A DNA stretch of 64,000 nucleotides from Streptomyces sp. ML-6. GTDB lineage: Bacteria; Actinomycetota; Actinomycetes; Streptomycetales; Streptomycetaceae. Location of the stretch: positions 2,313,001 to 2,377,000 of the forward strand of contig NZ_JAOTIK010000001.1 in NCBI RefSeq assembly GCF_030116705.1, read 5' to 3'. This document shows, piece after piece, positions 36,758-44,824 of this stretch. A model generated the notes under the pieces. It saw only the letters and a program-made list of their open reading frames with translations, was not told where the DNA came from and ran no database searches. The position numbers were made by a program, and so were the translations under genes. How positions within the stretch are numbered: the stretch's first letter is position 1; each line of letters opens with the position of its first letter.

Positions 36758-36861
36758 TGCGGGGACCTTATCTAGCCGGACGCCCCGAGTGCAGGGGGCC
36801 CCTGTGACAATGCGTTCGAAATCGGTTCGCCCCGGGGCCGCGCCCCTGGTAGGCATGGCCC

Positions 36862-38094
36862 ATGACTACAGAGCTTCGCGTGTTGCGTCCGTCCGAGTGG
36901 AACCAGTGGTTCGAGTGCCTGGAACTCGCATTCGGCGGTGTCGCGGAGCCACCCGAGCAGCGCGAGCTGGAGGAGCAGCTGACCGAGCCCGAGCGGTCGC
37001 TCGGCGTCTGGGACGGCGACGACGTGGTGGGCACGGCGGGGGCGTTCAGCTTCCAACTGGCCGTGCCGGGCGGGGCCCTGGTGCCCGCCGCCGGGGTCAC
37101 GATGGTGAGCGTCGCCTCCACCCACCGCAGGCGCGGTCTGCTGACCTCGATGATGCGCAGGCAGCTGGACGACGTCCGGGCCCTGGGCGAGCCGATCGCC
37201 GTGCTGACGGCGTCGGAGCCGGTGATCTACGGCCGGTTCGGGTACGGCATGGCCTCGCGGCAGATGTCCCTGACCATCGACACGACCCGGGTGAAGCTGA
37301 CGGTGCCGGAGGGCACCGACGAGATCCGGCTGCGCCACGCGAAGCCGGACGAGGCGCTGGCCGCGTGCGCGAGCGTGTACGAGCGGCTGGTGGCGGGGCG
37401 TCCCGGCACGCCCGCGCACAACGCCGCCTGGGACCGGAAGGCCGTGGTCGACCCGGCGGACGAGCGGCAGGGCGGTTCGGCCCGGCAGTACGTGCTGGCG
37501 GAGCGGGACGGCGAGCTCGTCGGGTGTGTGACCTATCGCCTCAACCCCAAGTGGGAGGCGTCCGGCCCGGCGGGCAAGGTGGTGGTGAACGACCTCGGGG
37601 CGCTGGACCCGGCGGCGTACGCGGCGCTGTGGCGGTTCCTCTTCGAAATTGACCTGATGTCGACCATCGAGGCGAACAACCGGCCGGTCGACGACGCGGT
37701 GCTGCATCTGGTGTCGGACGTGCGGCGGTGCAACATCCGGGTCCGGGATTCGCTCCACGTACGGCTGGTGGAGCTGGGGGCGGCGCTGGAGGCGCGGGCG
37801 TACCGGGCGCCGGTGGACGTGGTGTTCGAGGTCGAGGACGCGTTCTGCCCCTGGAACGCGGGGCGTTGGCGGCTCACGGGCGACGCGAAGGGCACCGCGT
37901 CCTGCCGGCGCACCGACGATCCGGCCGATCTCGCGCTCTCGGTGCGGGAGTTGGGGTCGGCGTACCTGGGCGGCGAGTCGCTGAGCTCGCTCGCCCTGGC
38001 CGGGCGGGTGCGGGAGCTGCGGGCGGGTGCGCTGGCGGAGGCGTCGCTGGCGTTCTCGTCGGACACGGCACCGTGGCTGCCCCACGGGTTCTAG
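36862..38094 (+). CDS. Eis-like GNAT N-acetyltransferase
   Basis: Protein of 410 residues built like Mycobacterium Eis: an N-terminal GNAT domain (acetyl-CoA motif VSVASTHRRRGLLTSMMRRQL, near residues 78-98), a second GNAT-like domain and a C-terminal SCP2-like domain (about 300-410) ending in a Phe, whose carboxylate serves as general base in Eis. Family members acetylate lysines or aminoglycoside amines. The start MTTELRVLRPSEWNQW fits the family. Physiological substrate unknown. Confidence 0.88.
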   Translation: MTTELRVLRPSEWNQWFECLELAFGGVAEPPEQRELEEQLTEPERSLGVWDGDDVVGTAGAFSFQLAVPGGALVPAAGVTMVSVASTHRRRGLLTSMMRRQLDDVRALGEPIAVLTASEPVIYGRFGYGMASRQMSLTIDTTRVKLTVPEGTDEIRLRHAKPDEALAACASVYERLVAGRPGTPAHNAAWDRKAVVDPADERQGGSARQYVLAERDGELVGCVTYRLNPKWEASGPAGKVVVNDLGALDPAAYAALWRFLFEIDLMSTIEANNRPVDDAVLHLVSDVRRCNIRVRDSLHVRLVELGAALEARAYRAPVDVVFEVEDAFCPWNAGRWRLTGDAKGTASCRRTDDPADLALSVRELGSAYLGGESLSSLALAGRVRELRAGALAEASLAFSSDTAPWLPHGF

Positions 38095-38161
38095 GAACGT
38101 CGCGGGCCGGGGCCGGGCCCCGAACGCCACGGGTTCGGTCCGGGCCCCGGGCCCAGGCCCG

Positions 38162-38971
38162 CTAGGCCCGCTGGCACCCCGGGCACCAGAAGAGATTGCG
38201 GGCGGCGAGATCGGCGGTGCGGATCTCGCCGCCACAGATGTGGCAGGCCTGCCGGGCCCTGCGGTACACGTACACCTCGCCGCCGTGGTCGTCGACCCGC
38301 GGCGGACGGCCCATCGCCTCCGGTGTGTGCTCGGGGCGGACCGTGTCGATCCGGTTGTTCCGCACGCCCTCGCGCATCAGCATCACCAGGTCCGCCCAGA
38401 TCGCGTCCCACTCCGCGCGCCGGAGCTCCCGGCCGGGGCGGTACGGGTCGATGCCGTGCCGGAACAGCACCTCCGCGCGGTAGACGTTGCCGACGCCCGC
38501 GATGACCTTCTGGTCCATCAGCAGGGCCGCGACGGTGATCCGGCTGCGCGAGATCCGCCGCCAGGCCCGCTCGCCGTCCTCGTCGGTCCGCAGCGGGTCC
38601 GGGCCCAGGCGGTCGTGTATCGCGCGCTTCTCGGGTTCGGTGATCAGCGCGCACGTCGTGGGGCCGCGCAGGTCCGCGTGGTGCTCCTCGTTCAGCAGCC
38701 GCAGCCGCACCGTGTCGGTGGGCGGCGGGGCCGGGACCGTGCCGAAGCCGAGCTTGCCGAACAGGCCCAGGTGGATGTGGACCCAGCCGGTGTCCCCGAA
38801 GCCGAGGAAGAGGTGCTTGCCGTGGGCGTCGACACCGGTGAAGGTCAGGCCGTCGAGCAGTTCGGCGCTGTCCGAGAACTTGCCCTGCGGGCTGCTCACC
38901 CGCACCGGACGCCCGGCGAACCTGTCCCGGTGGTCCGCCGCGAGGCGGTGGATCGTGTGTCCCTCGGGCAC
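38162..38971 (-). CDS. Fpg/Nei-family DNA glycosylase
   Basis: Base-excision repair glycosylase/AP lyase of 269 residues. Pro2 and Glu3 (V-PEGHTIHRLA) form the catalytic N-terminus; the H2TH domain holds KVIAGVGNVYRAEVLFRHGIDP, and the zinc finger is CHICGG...CPGC at the C-terminus. PEGHT fits Nei2-like rather than Fpg (PELPE). GTG 38971 has GAGGAG about 10 nt upstream; the ORF extension back to 39154 would bury the essential Pro2, so it is rejected. Same strand as rpiB upstream. Confidence 0.94.
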   Translation of the reverse strand: MPEGHTIHRLAADHRDRFAGRPVRVSSPQGKFSDSAELLDGLTFTGVDAHGKHLFLGFGDTGWVHIHLGLFGKLGFGTVPAPPPTDTVRLRLLNEEHHADLRGPTTCALITEPEKRAIHDRLGPDPLRTDEDGERAWRRISRSRITVAALLMDQKVIAGVGNVYRAEVLFRHGIDPYRPGRELRRAEWDAIWADLVMLMREGVRNNRIDTVRPEHTPEAMGRPPRVDDHGGEVYVYRRARQACHICGGEIRTADLAARNLFWCPGCQRA

Positions 38972-38996
38972 GGCGGCGACTCTCCTCGGTGACGTA

Positions 38997-39140
38997 CGGG
39001 CGCGGTGGTACGAGAACGGCGGTACGGAGCGGTACGGAATCGACGGTACGGGACCGGCGGTACGGATCCGACACCCCGGGACCGGCGGCACAGGACCAGC
39101 ACCACGGAAACGGCTGCGCGGAAACGGCTGTGCCGCCGGG
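38997..39140. repeat. Degenerate GGTACGG-rich spacer
   Basis: Between rpiB and the glycosylase gene the motif GGTACGG/CGGTACGG recurs about six times at irregular spacing, followed by two ACGGAAACGGCTG copies. It reads as degenerate repeat sequence; no promoter or gene is evident. Confidence 0.5.
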
Positions 39141-39170
39141 GGTTCCGGCGGCACAGGAGGTGGAGGCCGG

Positions 39171-39659
39171 TCAGCCCTGCTGCGGGTGGTGGGCCGGGAT
39201 CGGGGGGAGCTCGCCGGTCGTCTCGTACGCCGTCAGCATCTCGATGCGACGGGTGTGACGCTCCTCGTTCGAGTACGGGGTGGCGAGGAAGACCTCGACG
39301 AACTTGGTGGACTCCTCCACCGAGTGCATCCGGCCACCGATGGCGATCACGTTGGCGTTGTTGTGCTCGCGGCCCAGGGCGGCGGTCTGCTCGCTCCAGG
39401 CGAGCGCGGCACGCACGCCCTTGACCTTGTTCGCGGCGATCTGCTCGCCGTTGCCGGAGCCGCCGATCACGATGCCGAGGCTGTCCGGGTCCGCGGCCGT
39501 CCGCTCGGCGGCGCGCAGGCAGAACGGCGGGTAGTCGTCCTGGGCGTCATAGATGTGGGGGCCACAGTCGACGGCTTCGTGGCCCTGGGCCGTGAGCCAT
39601 TCGACGAGGTGGTTCTTCAGTTCATAACCGGCATGGTCCGAGCCGAGGTACACGCGCAT
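39171..39659 (-). CDS. rpiB: Ribose-5-phosphate isomerase B
   Basis: RpiB of 162 residues interconverting ribose-5-phosphate and ribulose-5-phosphate. Key motifs: GSDHAGYELKNHL with phosphate-binding Asp8/His9, GGSGNGEQIAANKVKG, and NNANVIAIGG. The Cys used as base in E. coli RpiB is Ser68 here, and Glu72 (GNGEQ) occupies the position of the catalytic Glu75 I recall for the mycobacterial enzyme. C-terminus PAHHPQQG is typical for actinomycetes. Confidence 0.95.
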   Translation of the reverse strand: MRVYLGSDHAGYELKNHLVEWLTAQGHEAVDCGPHIYDAQDDYPPFCLRAAERTAADPDSLGIVIGGSGNGEQIAANKVKGVRAALAWSEQTAALGREHNNANVIAIGGRMHSVEESTKFVEVFLATPYSNEERHTRRIEMLTAYETTGELPPIPAHHPQQG

Positions 39660-39932
39660 GCATCCGAGTGTGGCACGAGCTCCGCGCGCCGGGCGCCATC
39701 GGGGTCGGGCGCCATCGGCCGGCCGTCCCGGAATGCACGGCGGACCTCGGGTGACCGAAACACGCGGGTCGAAATGTGAGCAAGGACACTTTGGTAACGA
39801 TTAGGTCAATGAAACGGAAGATTGGGTTCCGCTTTTACCGTTCCTCGGGCTTCAATGCATCACTCGCTGCCGCACCCCACTGCCGCGGCCGGGCGCGCAT
39901 CGCGTGACCCGAGAACGTAAGGAATTCGATCC

Positions 39933-41450
39933 ATGACGTCGCAGACGACTCTGGTCGGGCCGGGCCCCCACCCCGGCGATCCGGACCGGTCGAACGGCCC
40001 GGACACCCCGGACACCCCCCGCTCCACGAACTCCCCGAACTCCCCGGGCTCCTCGGACGGCCTCCAGGCGGGCCTCAAGAACCGCCACCTCTCGATGATC
40101 GCCATCGGTGGCGTGATCGGAGCGGGCCTCTTCGTGGGCTCCGGCACCGGTATCGCCGCCGCCGGACCCGCCATCCTGCTCTCCTACGCGCTGGTCGGCC
40201 TGATGGTCGTCTTCGTGATGCGGATGCTCGGCGAGATGGCGGCGGCCCGCCCCAGCTCGGGCTCCTTCTCCGCCTACGCCGACCAGGCGCTGGGCCGGTG
40301 GGCCGGTTTCTCGATCGGCTGGCTGTACTGGTTCTTCTGGGTCGTGGTGCTCGCCGTGGAGGCCACGGCGGGGGCCAAGATCCTGGAGGGCTGGGTGCCG
40401 GGCGTCCCGCAATGGGCGTGGGCGCTGATCGTGATGGTGGTGCTGACCGCGACGAACCTGGTCTCGGTCGGGTCGTACGGCGAGTTCGAGTTCTGGTTCG
40501 CCGGGATCAAGGTGGTGGCGATCGGCGCCTTCGTGGTCGTCGGACTGCTCGCCGTCTTCGGGCTGCTGCCCGGCTCGGACAACCCGGGCGCGGGTCTCGC
40601 GCACCTCACCGACACCGGCGGGTTCTTCCCCCAGGGGCCGGGCGCCATCCTCACCGGCGTGCTGATGGTCGTCTTCTCCTTCATGGGCAGCGAGATCGTC
40701 ACCCTCGCCGCCGGTGAGTCGGAGAACCCGCAGCGCGCCGTCCAGAAGGCCACCAACAGCGTGATCTGGCGGATCGCCGTCTTCTACCTGGGCTCGATCT
40801 TCGTCGTGCTCACCCTGCTGCCGTGGAACGACGCGTCGATCGTGAAGGACGGCAGCTACGTCGCCGCCCTCAACTCCATCGGCATCCCGCACGCCGGCCA
40901 GGTGATGAACGTCATCGTGCTCACCGCCGTGCTGTCGTGTCTGAACTCCGGCCTCTACACGGCCTCGCGGATGGCCTTCTCGCTCGGTGGCCGCGGGGAC
41001 GCGCCGAAGGCGTTCGCCCGGACGAACAAGCGGGGCGTGCCGCAGGCCGCCATCCTGTCCTCGGTGGTCTTCGGCTTCGTCGCCGTGTTCTTCAACTACC
41101 AGTGGCCCGACACCGTCTTCCAGTTCCTGCTGAACTCCTCCGGTGCGGTCGCCCTGTTCGTCTGGCTGGTCATCTGCTTCACCCAGCTGCGGATGCGCGG
41201 CATGATCCTGCGCGAGTCGCCGGAGAAGCTGATCGTGCGGATGTGGCTCTTCCCGTACCTGACCTGGGCGACCATCGCGATGATCTCGTTCGTCCTGGTC
41301 TACATGCTGACCGACGACGGCGGACGCGAGCAGGTGCTGCTCTCGCTGCTCGTCGCGGCGCTGGTGGTGGCGATCTCACTGGTCCGGGAGGCCAGGAACC
41401 GCCGCAACGGTACGGAGGCCACGGAGGCGAAGGCCCCCGCCGACGCCTGA
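39933..41450 (+). CDS. Amino-acid permease (APC/AAT family), copy 1
   Basis: Protein of 505 residues with a 45-residue Pro/Ser/Asp-rich disordered N-terminus and 12 transmembrane helices. APC signatures are HLSMIAIGGVIGAGLFVGSG and MRMLGEMAAARPSSGSF; GSYGEFEFWFAGIKVV matches the AnsP/GabP/CycA group. It probably takes up an amino acid by proton symport. AAGGA lies 9 nt upstream of ATG 39933. A paralogue of similar layout lies 1.2 kb downstream. Confidence 0.92.
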   Translation: MTSQTTLVGPGPHPGDPDRSNGPDTPDTPRSTNSPNSPGSSDGLQAGLKNRHLSMIAIGGVIGAGLFVGSGTGIAAAGPAILLSYALVGLMVVFVMRMLGEMAAARPSSGSFSAYADQALGRWAGFSIGWLYWFFWVVVLAVEATAGAKILEGWVPGVPQWAWALIVMVVLTATNLVSVGSYGEFEFWFAGIKVVAIGAFVVVGLLAVFGLLPGSDNPGAGLAHLTDTGGFFPQGPGAILTGVLMVVFSFMGSEIVTLAAGESENPQRAVQKATNSVIWRIAVFYLGSIFVVLTLLPWNDASIVKDGSYVAALNSIGIPHAGQVMNVIVLTAVLSCLNSGLYTASRMAFSLGGRGDAPKAFARTNKRGVPQAAILSSVVFGFVAVFFNYQWPDTVFQFLLNSSGAVALFVWLVICFTQLRMRGMILRESPEKLIVRMWLFPYLTWATIAMISFVLVYMLTDDGGREQVLLSLLVAALVVAISLVREARNRRNGTEATEAKAPADA

Positions 41451-41516
41451 CGACCGACGGCACCGGACCCGGTCGGCACCGGGTCCGGCCGACGTCGGTA
41501 TCCACCCGGACATGAC

Positions 41517-41560
41517 GGAGGCCCGCCGGTCGCGTGCGTGTCGCGATCCGGCGGGCCTCC
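41517..41560. terminator. Bidirectional terminator between permease 1 and bioY
   Basis: GGAGGCCCGCCGG (41517-41529) pairs with 41548-41560, with an inner TCGCG/CGCGA extension after one bulge. It lies between convergent stops. Confidence 0.72.
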
Positions 41561-41581
41561 CCGCGCGAGCGGTGGCGGCGG

Positions 41582-42175
41582 TCAGCCGCGGCGGCCGGCG
41601 AGCTTCCAGGCCGCGGGCAGCGCGCCCATGGCCAGTGCCGCCTTCAGCGCGTCGCCGAGCAGGAACGGCACCAGCCCCGCCGCGATCGCGGCGCTCGCCG
41701 ACATGCCGGTGGACAGCGCCAGGTACGGGACGCCGACCGAATAGATGATCGCGGAGCCCAGCACCATCGTGCCCGCGGTGCGCGGCATCGAGCGGTCGCC
41801 GCCGCGGCGGGCGAGGGCGCCGACGACGACGGCGGCGAGCAGCATGCCGAGGACGTAGCCGAACGACGGGAAGCCCATCCCCGACCGGGCCTCGGCGAAC
41901 CACGGCATGCCCGCCATGCCGACGAGGGTGTACACCCCGAGGGAGAGGAAGCCGCGGCGGGCGCCGAGCGCGGTGCCGACGAGGAGCGCGGCGAAGGTCT
42001 GGCCGGTGACCGGGACCGGCGAGCCGGGGATCGGCACGGCGATCTGGGCGGCGATCCCGGTGAGCGCGGCACCGCCGAGGACCAGCGCCGTGTCGACGGC
42101 GTAACGGTTCCGGGCGGCGGGCAACAGGTCGGCGAGGACCACTCCGGTACGGGCAGGGGCGGCAGCAGTGCTCAT
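41582..42175 (-). CDS. bioY: Biotin transporter BioY
   Basis: S-component of an ECF biotin transporter, 197 residues, with six hydrophobic helices. Family landmarks: AQIAVPIPGSPVPVTGQTFA (biotin-binding loop), GFLSLGVYTLVGMAGMPWFAE and the C-terminal FLLGDALKAALA. The bioMN genes are not in the window, so it may act alone or use shared ECF modules. A palindrome 48 nt upstream may be the biotin-responsive operator. Confidence 0.95.
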   Translation of the reverse strand: MSTAAAPARTGVVLADLLPAARNRYAVDTALVLGGAALTGIAAQIAVPIPGSPVPVTGQTFAALLVGTALGARRGFLSLGVYTLVGMAGMPWFAEARSGMGFPSFGYVLGMLLAAVVVGALARRGGDRSMPRTAGTMVLGSAIIYSVGVPYLALSTGMSASAAIAAGLVPFLLGDALKAALAMGALPAAWKLAGRRG

Positions 42176-42651
42176 CGGGACTCCGCGGGGGTGAGGGCAG
42201 GTGGGGACGGGCTGGGGCTGACGTTAGCCCACGGGTTAACGATCGATCACCATCAGTGGCCCACAAAGCGTTGGTCGGGGCGTTGGTGGGGTCTACACAA
42301 AGGACCGTCCACAATCGTGCGGCGGCGTGATGCTCGTCACTGAGGTGGGGGCGGGATGCCTCCTGCTCCACCGATTCGGACGCCCTTGCGGAACTGTAGG
42401 TTCCCGCTAAATCCGCCGGGTGGGCGCCCATGAGGCGGCCGACCCTCCGCAGGACCGGGGCGGGTGTTCCCCGTACCCCCGGGACGGGCCGGGGCGCCAC
42501 GCGGCCGGATCGCCGTCCCACCGTGCCCGGCTGCGTACCCTGGGTGCGCATCGCGCCCGGATGGCGGACAACGGTTCCCCACGGCAGGGGTGTATGTCCA
42601 GACTGTCCGCGCATGTCCCCCCACGTCTCGCCTATCGAACAGAGCACGTCC
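42176..42651. other. Intergenic region between bioY and permease 2
   Basis: 476 bp between divergent genes. It carries the GTTA palindrome at 42223-42240; the rest is GC-rich with no recognisable gene, RNA or riboswitch. Open frames here lack SD sequences. Confidence 0.45.
42223..42240. promoter_or_regulatory. Palindrome upstream of bioY, candidate operator
   Basis: GTTAGCCCACGGGTTAAC is an imperfect 18-bp palindrome (GTTA-N-CC-N4-GG-N-TAAC), centred about 57 nt upstream of the bioY ATG. It could be the site of a biotin-responsive repressor such as a BirA- or BioQ-like protein; the match to any described motif is not established. Confidence 0.42.
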
Positions 42652-44157
42652 ATGCCCCGGAATTCCGCGTCTCCCCCCACCGGCGCCCCGACCGACACCT
42701 CCGATTCCCCCGGCTCCCCCGACACCTCCGGCTCCCTCGGCTCCCCCGGCTCCCTCGGCTCTTCCGGCTCTCCCGACCCCGCCGGCGCCGGGGGAACCGG
42801 GGCCGATTCGGCGCTCACCCACGGGCTCAAGCAGCGCCACCTCTCGATGATCGCCCTCGGCGGCGTCATCGGCGCCGGGCTCTTCGTCGGTTCCGGCGAG
42901 GGCATCGCCGCCGCGGGCCCGTCGATCATCGTCGCGTACGCCGTCTCCGGGCTGCTGGTCATGCTCGTGATGCGGATGCTCGGCGAGATGTCGGCCGCGA
43001 ACCCGGCCTCCGGTTCCTTCTCCGTCCACGCGGAGCGGGCGATCGGCCCGTGGGCCGGATTCACCGTGGGCTGGGCGTTCTGGGTGCTGCTCTGCGTGGC
43101 CGTGGGCCTGGAGGGCATCGGCGCCGCGAAGATCGTCACCGGCTGGCTGCCCGGCACCCCGGAGTGGATCTGGGTCGCGCTGTTCATGCTGGTGTTCCTG
43201 GGCACGAACCTGGCCTCGGTGAAGAAGTTCGGCGAGTTCGAGTTCTGGTTCGCCACCCTCAAGGTCGTGGCGATCACGCTCTTCCTGGTGCTGGGCCTGC
43301 TGGCGATCCTCGGGCTGCTGCCCGGCACGGACGCGCCCGGCACCGCCCACCTCGCCGGCGAGGGCGGCTTCCTGCCGAACGGCACCGAGGGCCTGGTCAT
43401 CGGCCTGCTCGCCTCGATCTTCGCGTACGGCGGCCTGGAGACCGTCACCATCGCCGCGGCCGAGTCCGAGGACCCGGTGCGGGGCGTGGCCGGTGCGGTG
43501 CGGACGGCGATGTGGCGGATCGCGCTCTTCTACGTCGGCTCGATGGCGGTCGTCGTCACGCTCGTCCCCTGGGACAACGAGAAGGTCGCGAAGATCGGCC
43601 CGTTCTACGCGACCCTGGACCACCTCGGCATCCACGGCGCGGCCCAGATCATGAACGTGGTCGTCCTGGTCGCCCTGCTCTCCGCGATGAACGCCAACAT
43701 CTACGGCGCCTCGCGCATGGCCTGCTCGCTGGTCGCCCGGGGTCAGGGCCCGAAGCGGCTCGGCCGGGTCTCCTCGGGGGTCCCGCGCACCGCCGTCCTG
43801 GTCTCGTCCGGGTTCGGCTTCCTGTGCGTGCTGCTCAGCTACTGGCGTCCCGACGACGTCTTCCACTGGCTGCTCAACATGACGGGCGCGGTGATCCTGG
43901 TCGTCTGGATCTTCATCGCCGTCTCCCAGCTGATCCTGCGCGGCCGGCTGGAGCGCTCGGCCCCGGAGAAGCTCGTCGTACGGATGTGGCTCTTCCCGGT
44001 CCTGACGGTGCTGGCGCTGCTGGCGATGGTCGGCATCTTCGTCCTGATGCTGGGCCGGCCCGACACCCGCGACCAGTTGCTGGCGACCGGGGCCCTGACC
44101 GCCGCGCTGATCGCCGTCGGCGTCGTGCGCGGGCGCCGGACCGCGCCCGCCGAGTGA
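42652..44157 (+). CDS. Amino-acid permease (APC/AAT family), copy 2
   Basis: Protein of 501 residues paralogous to the permease at 39933-41450. The N-terminal 58 residues are Ser/Pro/Gly-rich with SPGS/SLGS-type repeats, followed by 12 helices beginning HLSMIALGGVIGAGLFVGSG. KKFGEFEFWFATLKVVAIT aligns to copy 1. ATG 42652 (MPRNSASPPTG) has a weak AGAG; an in-frame ATG at 42613 is possible. Faces the histidine phosphatase gene convergently. Confidence 0.9.
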   Translation: MPRNSASPPTGAPTDTSDSPGSPDTSGSLGSPGSLGSSGSPDPAGAGGTGADSALTHGLKQRHLSMIALGGVIGAGLFVGSGEGIAAAGPSIIVAYAVSGLLVMLVMRMLGEMSAANPASGSFSVHAERAIGPWAGFTVGWAFWVLLCVAVGLEGIGAAKIVTGWLPGTPEWIWVALFMLVFLGTNLASVKKFGEFEFWFATLKVVAITLFLVLGLLAILGLLPGTDAPGTAHLAGEGGFLPNGTEGLVIGLLASIFAYGGLETVTIAAAESEDPVRGVAGAVRTAMWRIALFYVGSMAVVVTLVPWDNEKVAKIGPFYATLDHLGIHGAAQIMNVVVLVALLSAMNANIYGASRMACSLVARGQGPKRLGRVSSGVPRTAVLVSSGFGFLCVLLSYWRPDDVFHWLLNMTGAVILVVWIFIAVSQLILRGRLERSAPEKLVVRMWLFPVLTVLALLAMVGIFVLMLGRPDTRDQLLATGALTAALIAVGVVRGRRTAPAE

Positions 44158-44188
44158 CCTCCGGCATCCGGCGGGCGGGGCACGGTGC

Positions 44189-44824
44189 TCAGCGAGCAGG
44201 GGCGTCCGGGACGCAGGGCACGTTGAGGGAGAGCAGCGCCCCGCCCGACTCCCCGATCCGCACCTCGCTCACCGCCGTGTTCCGCAGCTGCGGGAAGACC
44301 CGGCGGTAGGAGCCCAGCGGGATCGACAGCAGTTCGCACAACACGAGCCGCAACAGGGTGTTGTGCGCGACGACCAGCACCCGCTGCCCGGGGTGCCCGG
44401 CCGAGATCCGGCGCAGCGCCGCCGTCCCCCGGGCCGCGGCCGTCCGGGGGTCCTCGGCCCCGGGGAAGGGGTGGACCACCGGGTCGGCGCGGTACGCCGC
44501 GGCCCGCTCGGGGTGCTCCGCCGCGAACTCCGCCAGGGTGCGCCCCTCCACCTCGCCGAAGTCGCACTCGCGCAGATCGTGCTCGCGCCGGGGTACCAGG
44601 CCGAGCGCCAGGCAGGCGGGCTCCGCCGTCTCGATGGCGCGGCCGACCGTGGACGTCCAGATCGCGTCGATCCGGTTGCGGACCGCCCACTCGCCCAGTT
44701 GCCGGGCCTGGCGGCGGCCCTCGTCGGTGAGGGCGATGTCGCTGACGCCGGCGTAGCGGTTCTCCGCGTGCCAGACGGTCTGTCCGTGGCGGGCCAGCAG
44801 CAGGGTGGCCGGGCTCCCGGTCAT
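44189..44824 (-). CDS. Histidine phosphatase family protein
   Basis: Protein of 211 residues of the phosphoglycerate-mutase/acid-phosphatase superfamily, with the catalytic RHG (12-14) in LLLARHGQTVWHAENRYAG, Glu in DLRECDFGEVEGRTLAEF and second His in VLVVAHNTLLR. Its ATG overlaps the stop of the FGGY kinase gene (ATGA), so it is translationally coupled, suggesting dephosphorylation of a sugar phosphate in the same pathway. GGAGAA lies 3 nt upstream. The 685-residue upstream extension in this frame runs through the kinase gene and is spurious. Confidence 0.92.
   Translation of the reverse strand: MTGSPATLLLARHGQTVWHAENRYAGVSDIALTDEGRRQARQLGEWAVRNRIDAIWTSTVGRAIETAEPACLALGLVPRREHDLRECDFGEVEGRTLAEFAAEHPERAAAYRADPVVHPFPGAEDPRTAAARGTAALRRISAGHPGQRVLVVAHNTLLRLVLCELLSIPLGSYRRVFPQLRNTAVSEVRIGESGGALLSLNVPCVPDAPAR

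Noticed and set aside
42337..43866. 509-codon minus-strand frame opposite permease 2
   Set aside because: Antisense of 12 transmembrane helices; Asp/His/Arg-rich with no family features.
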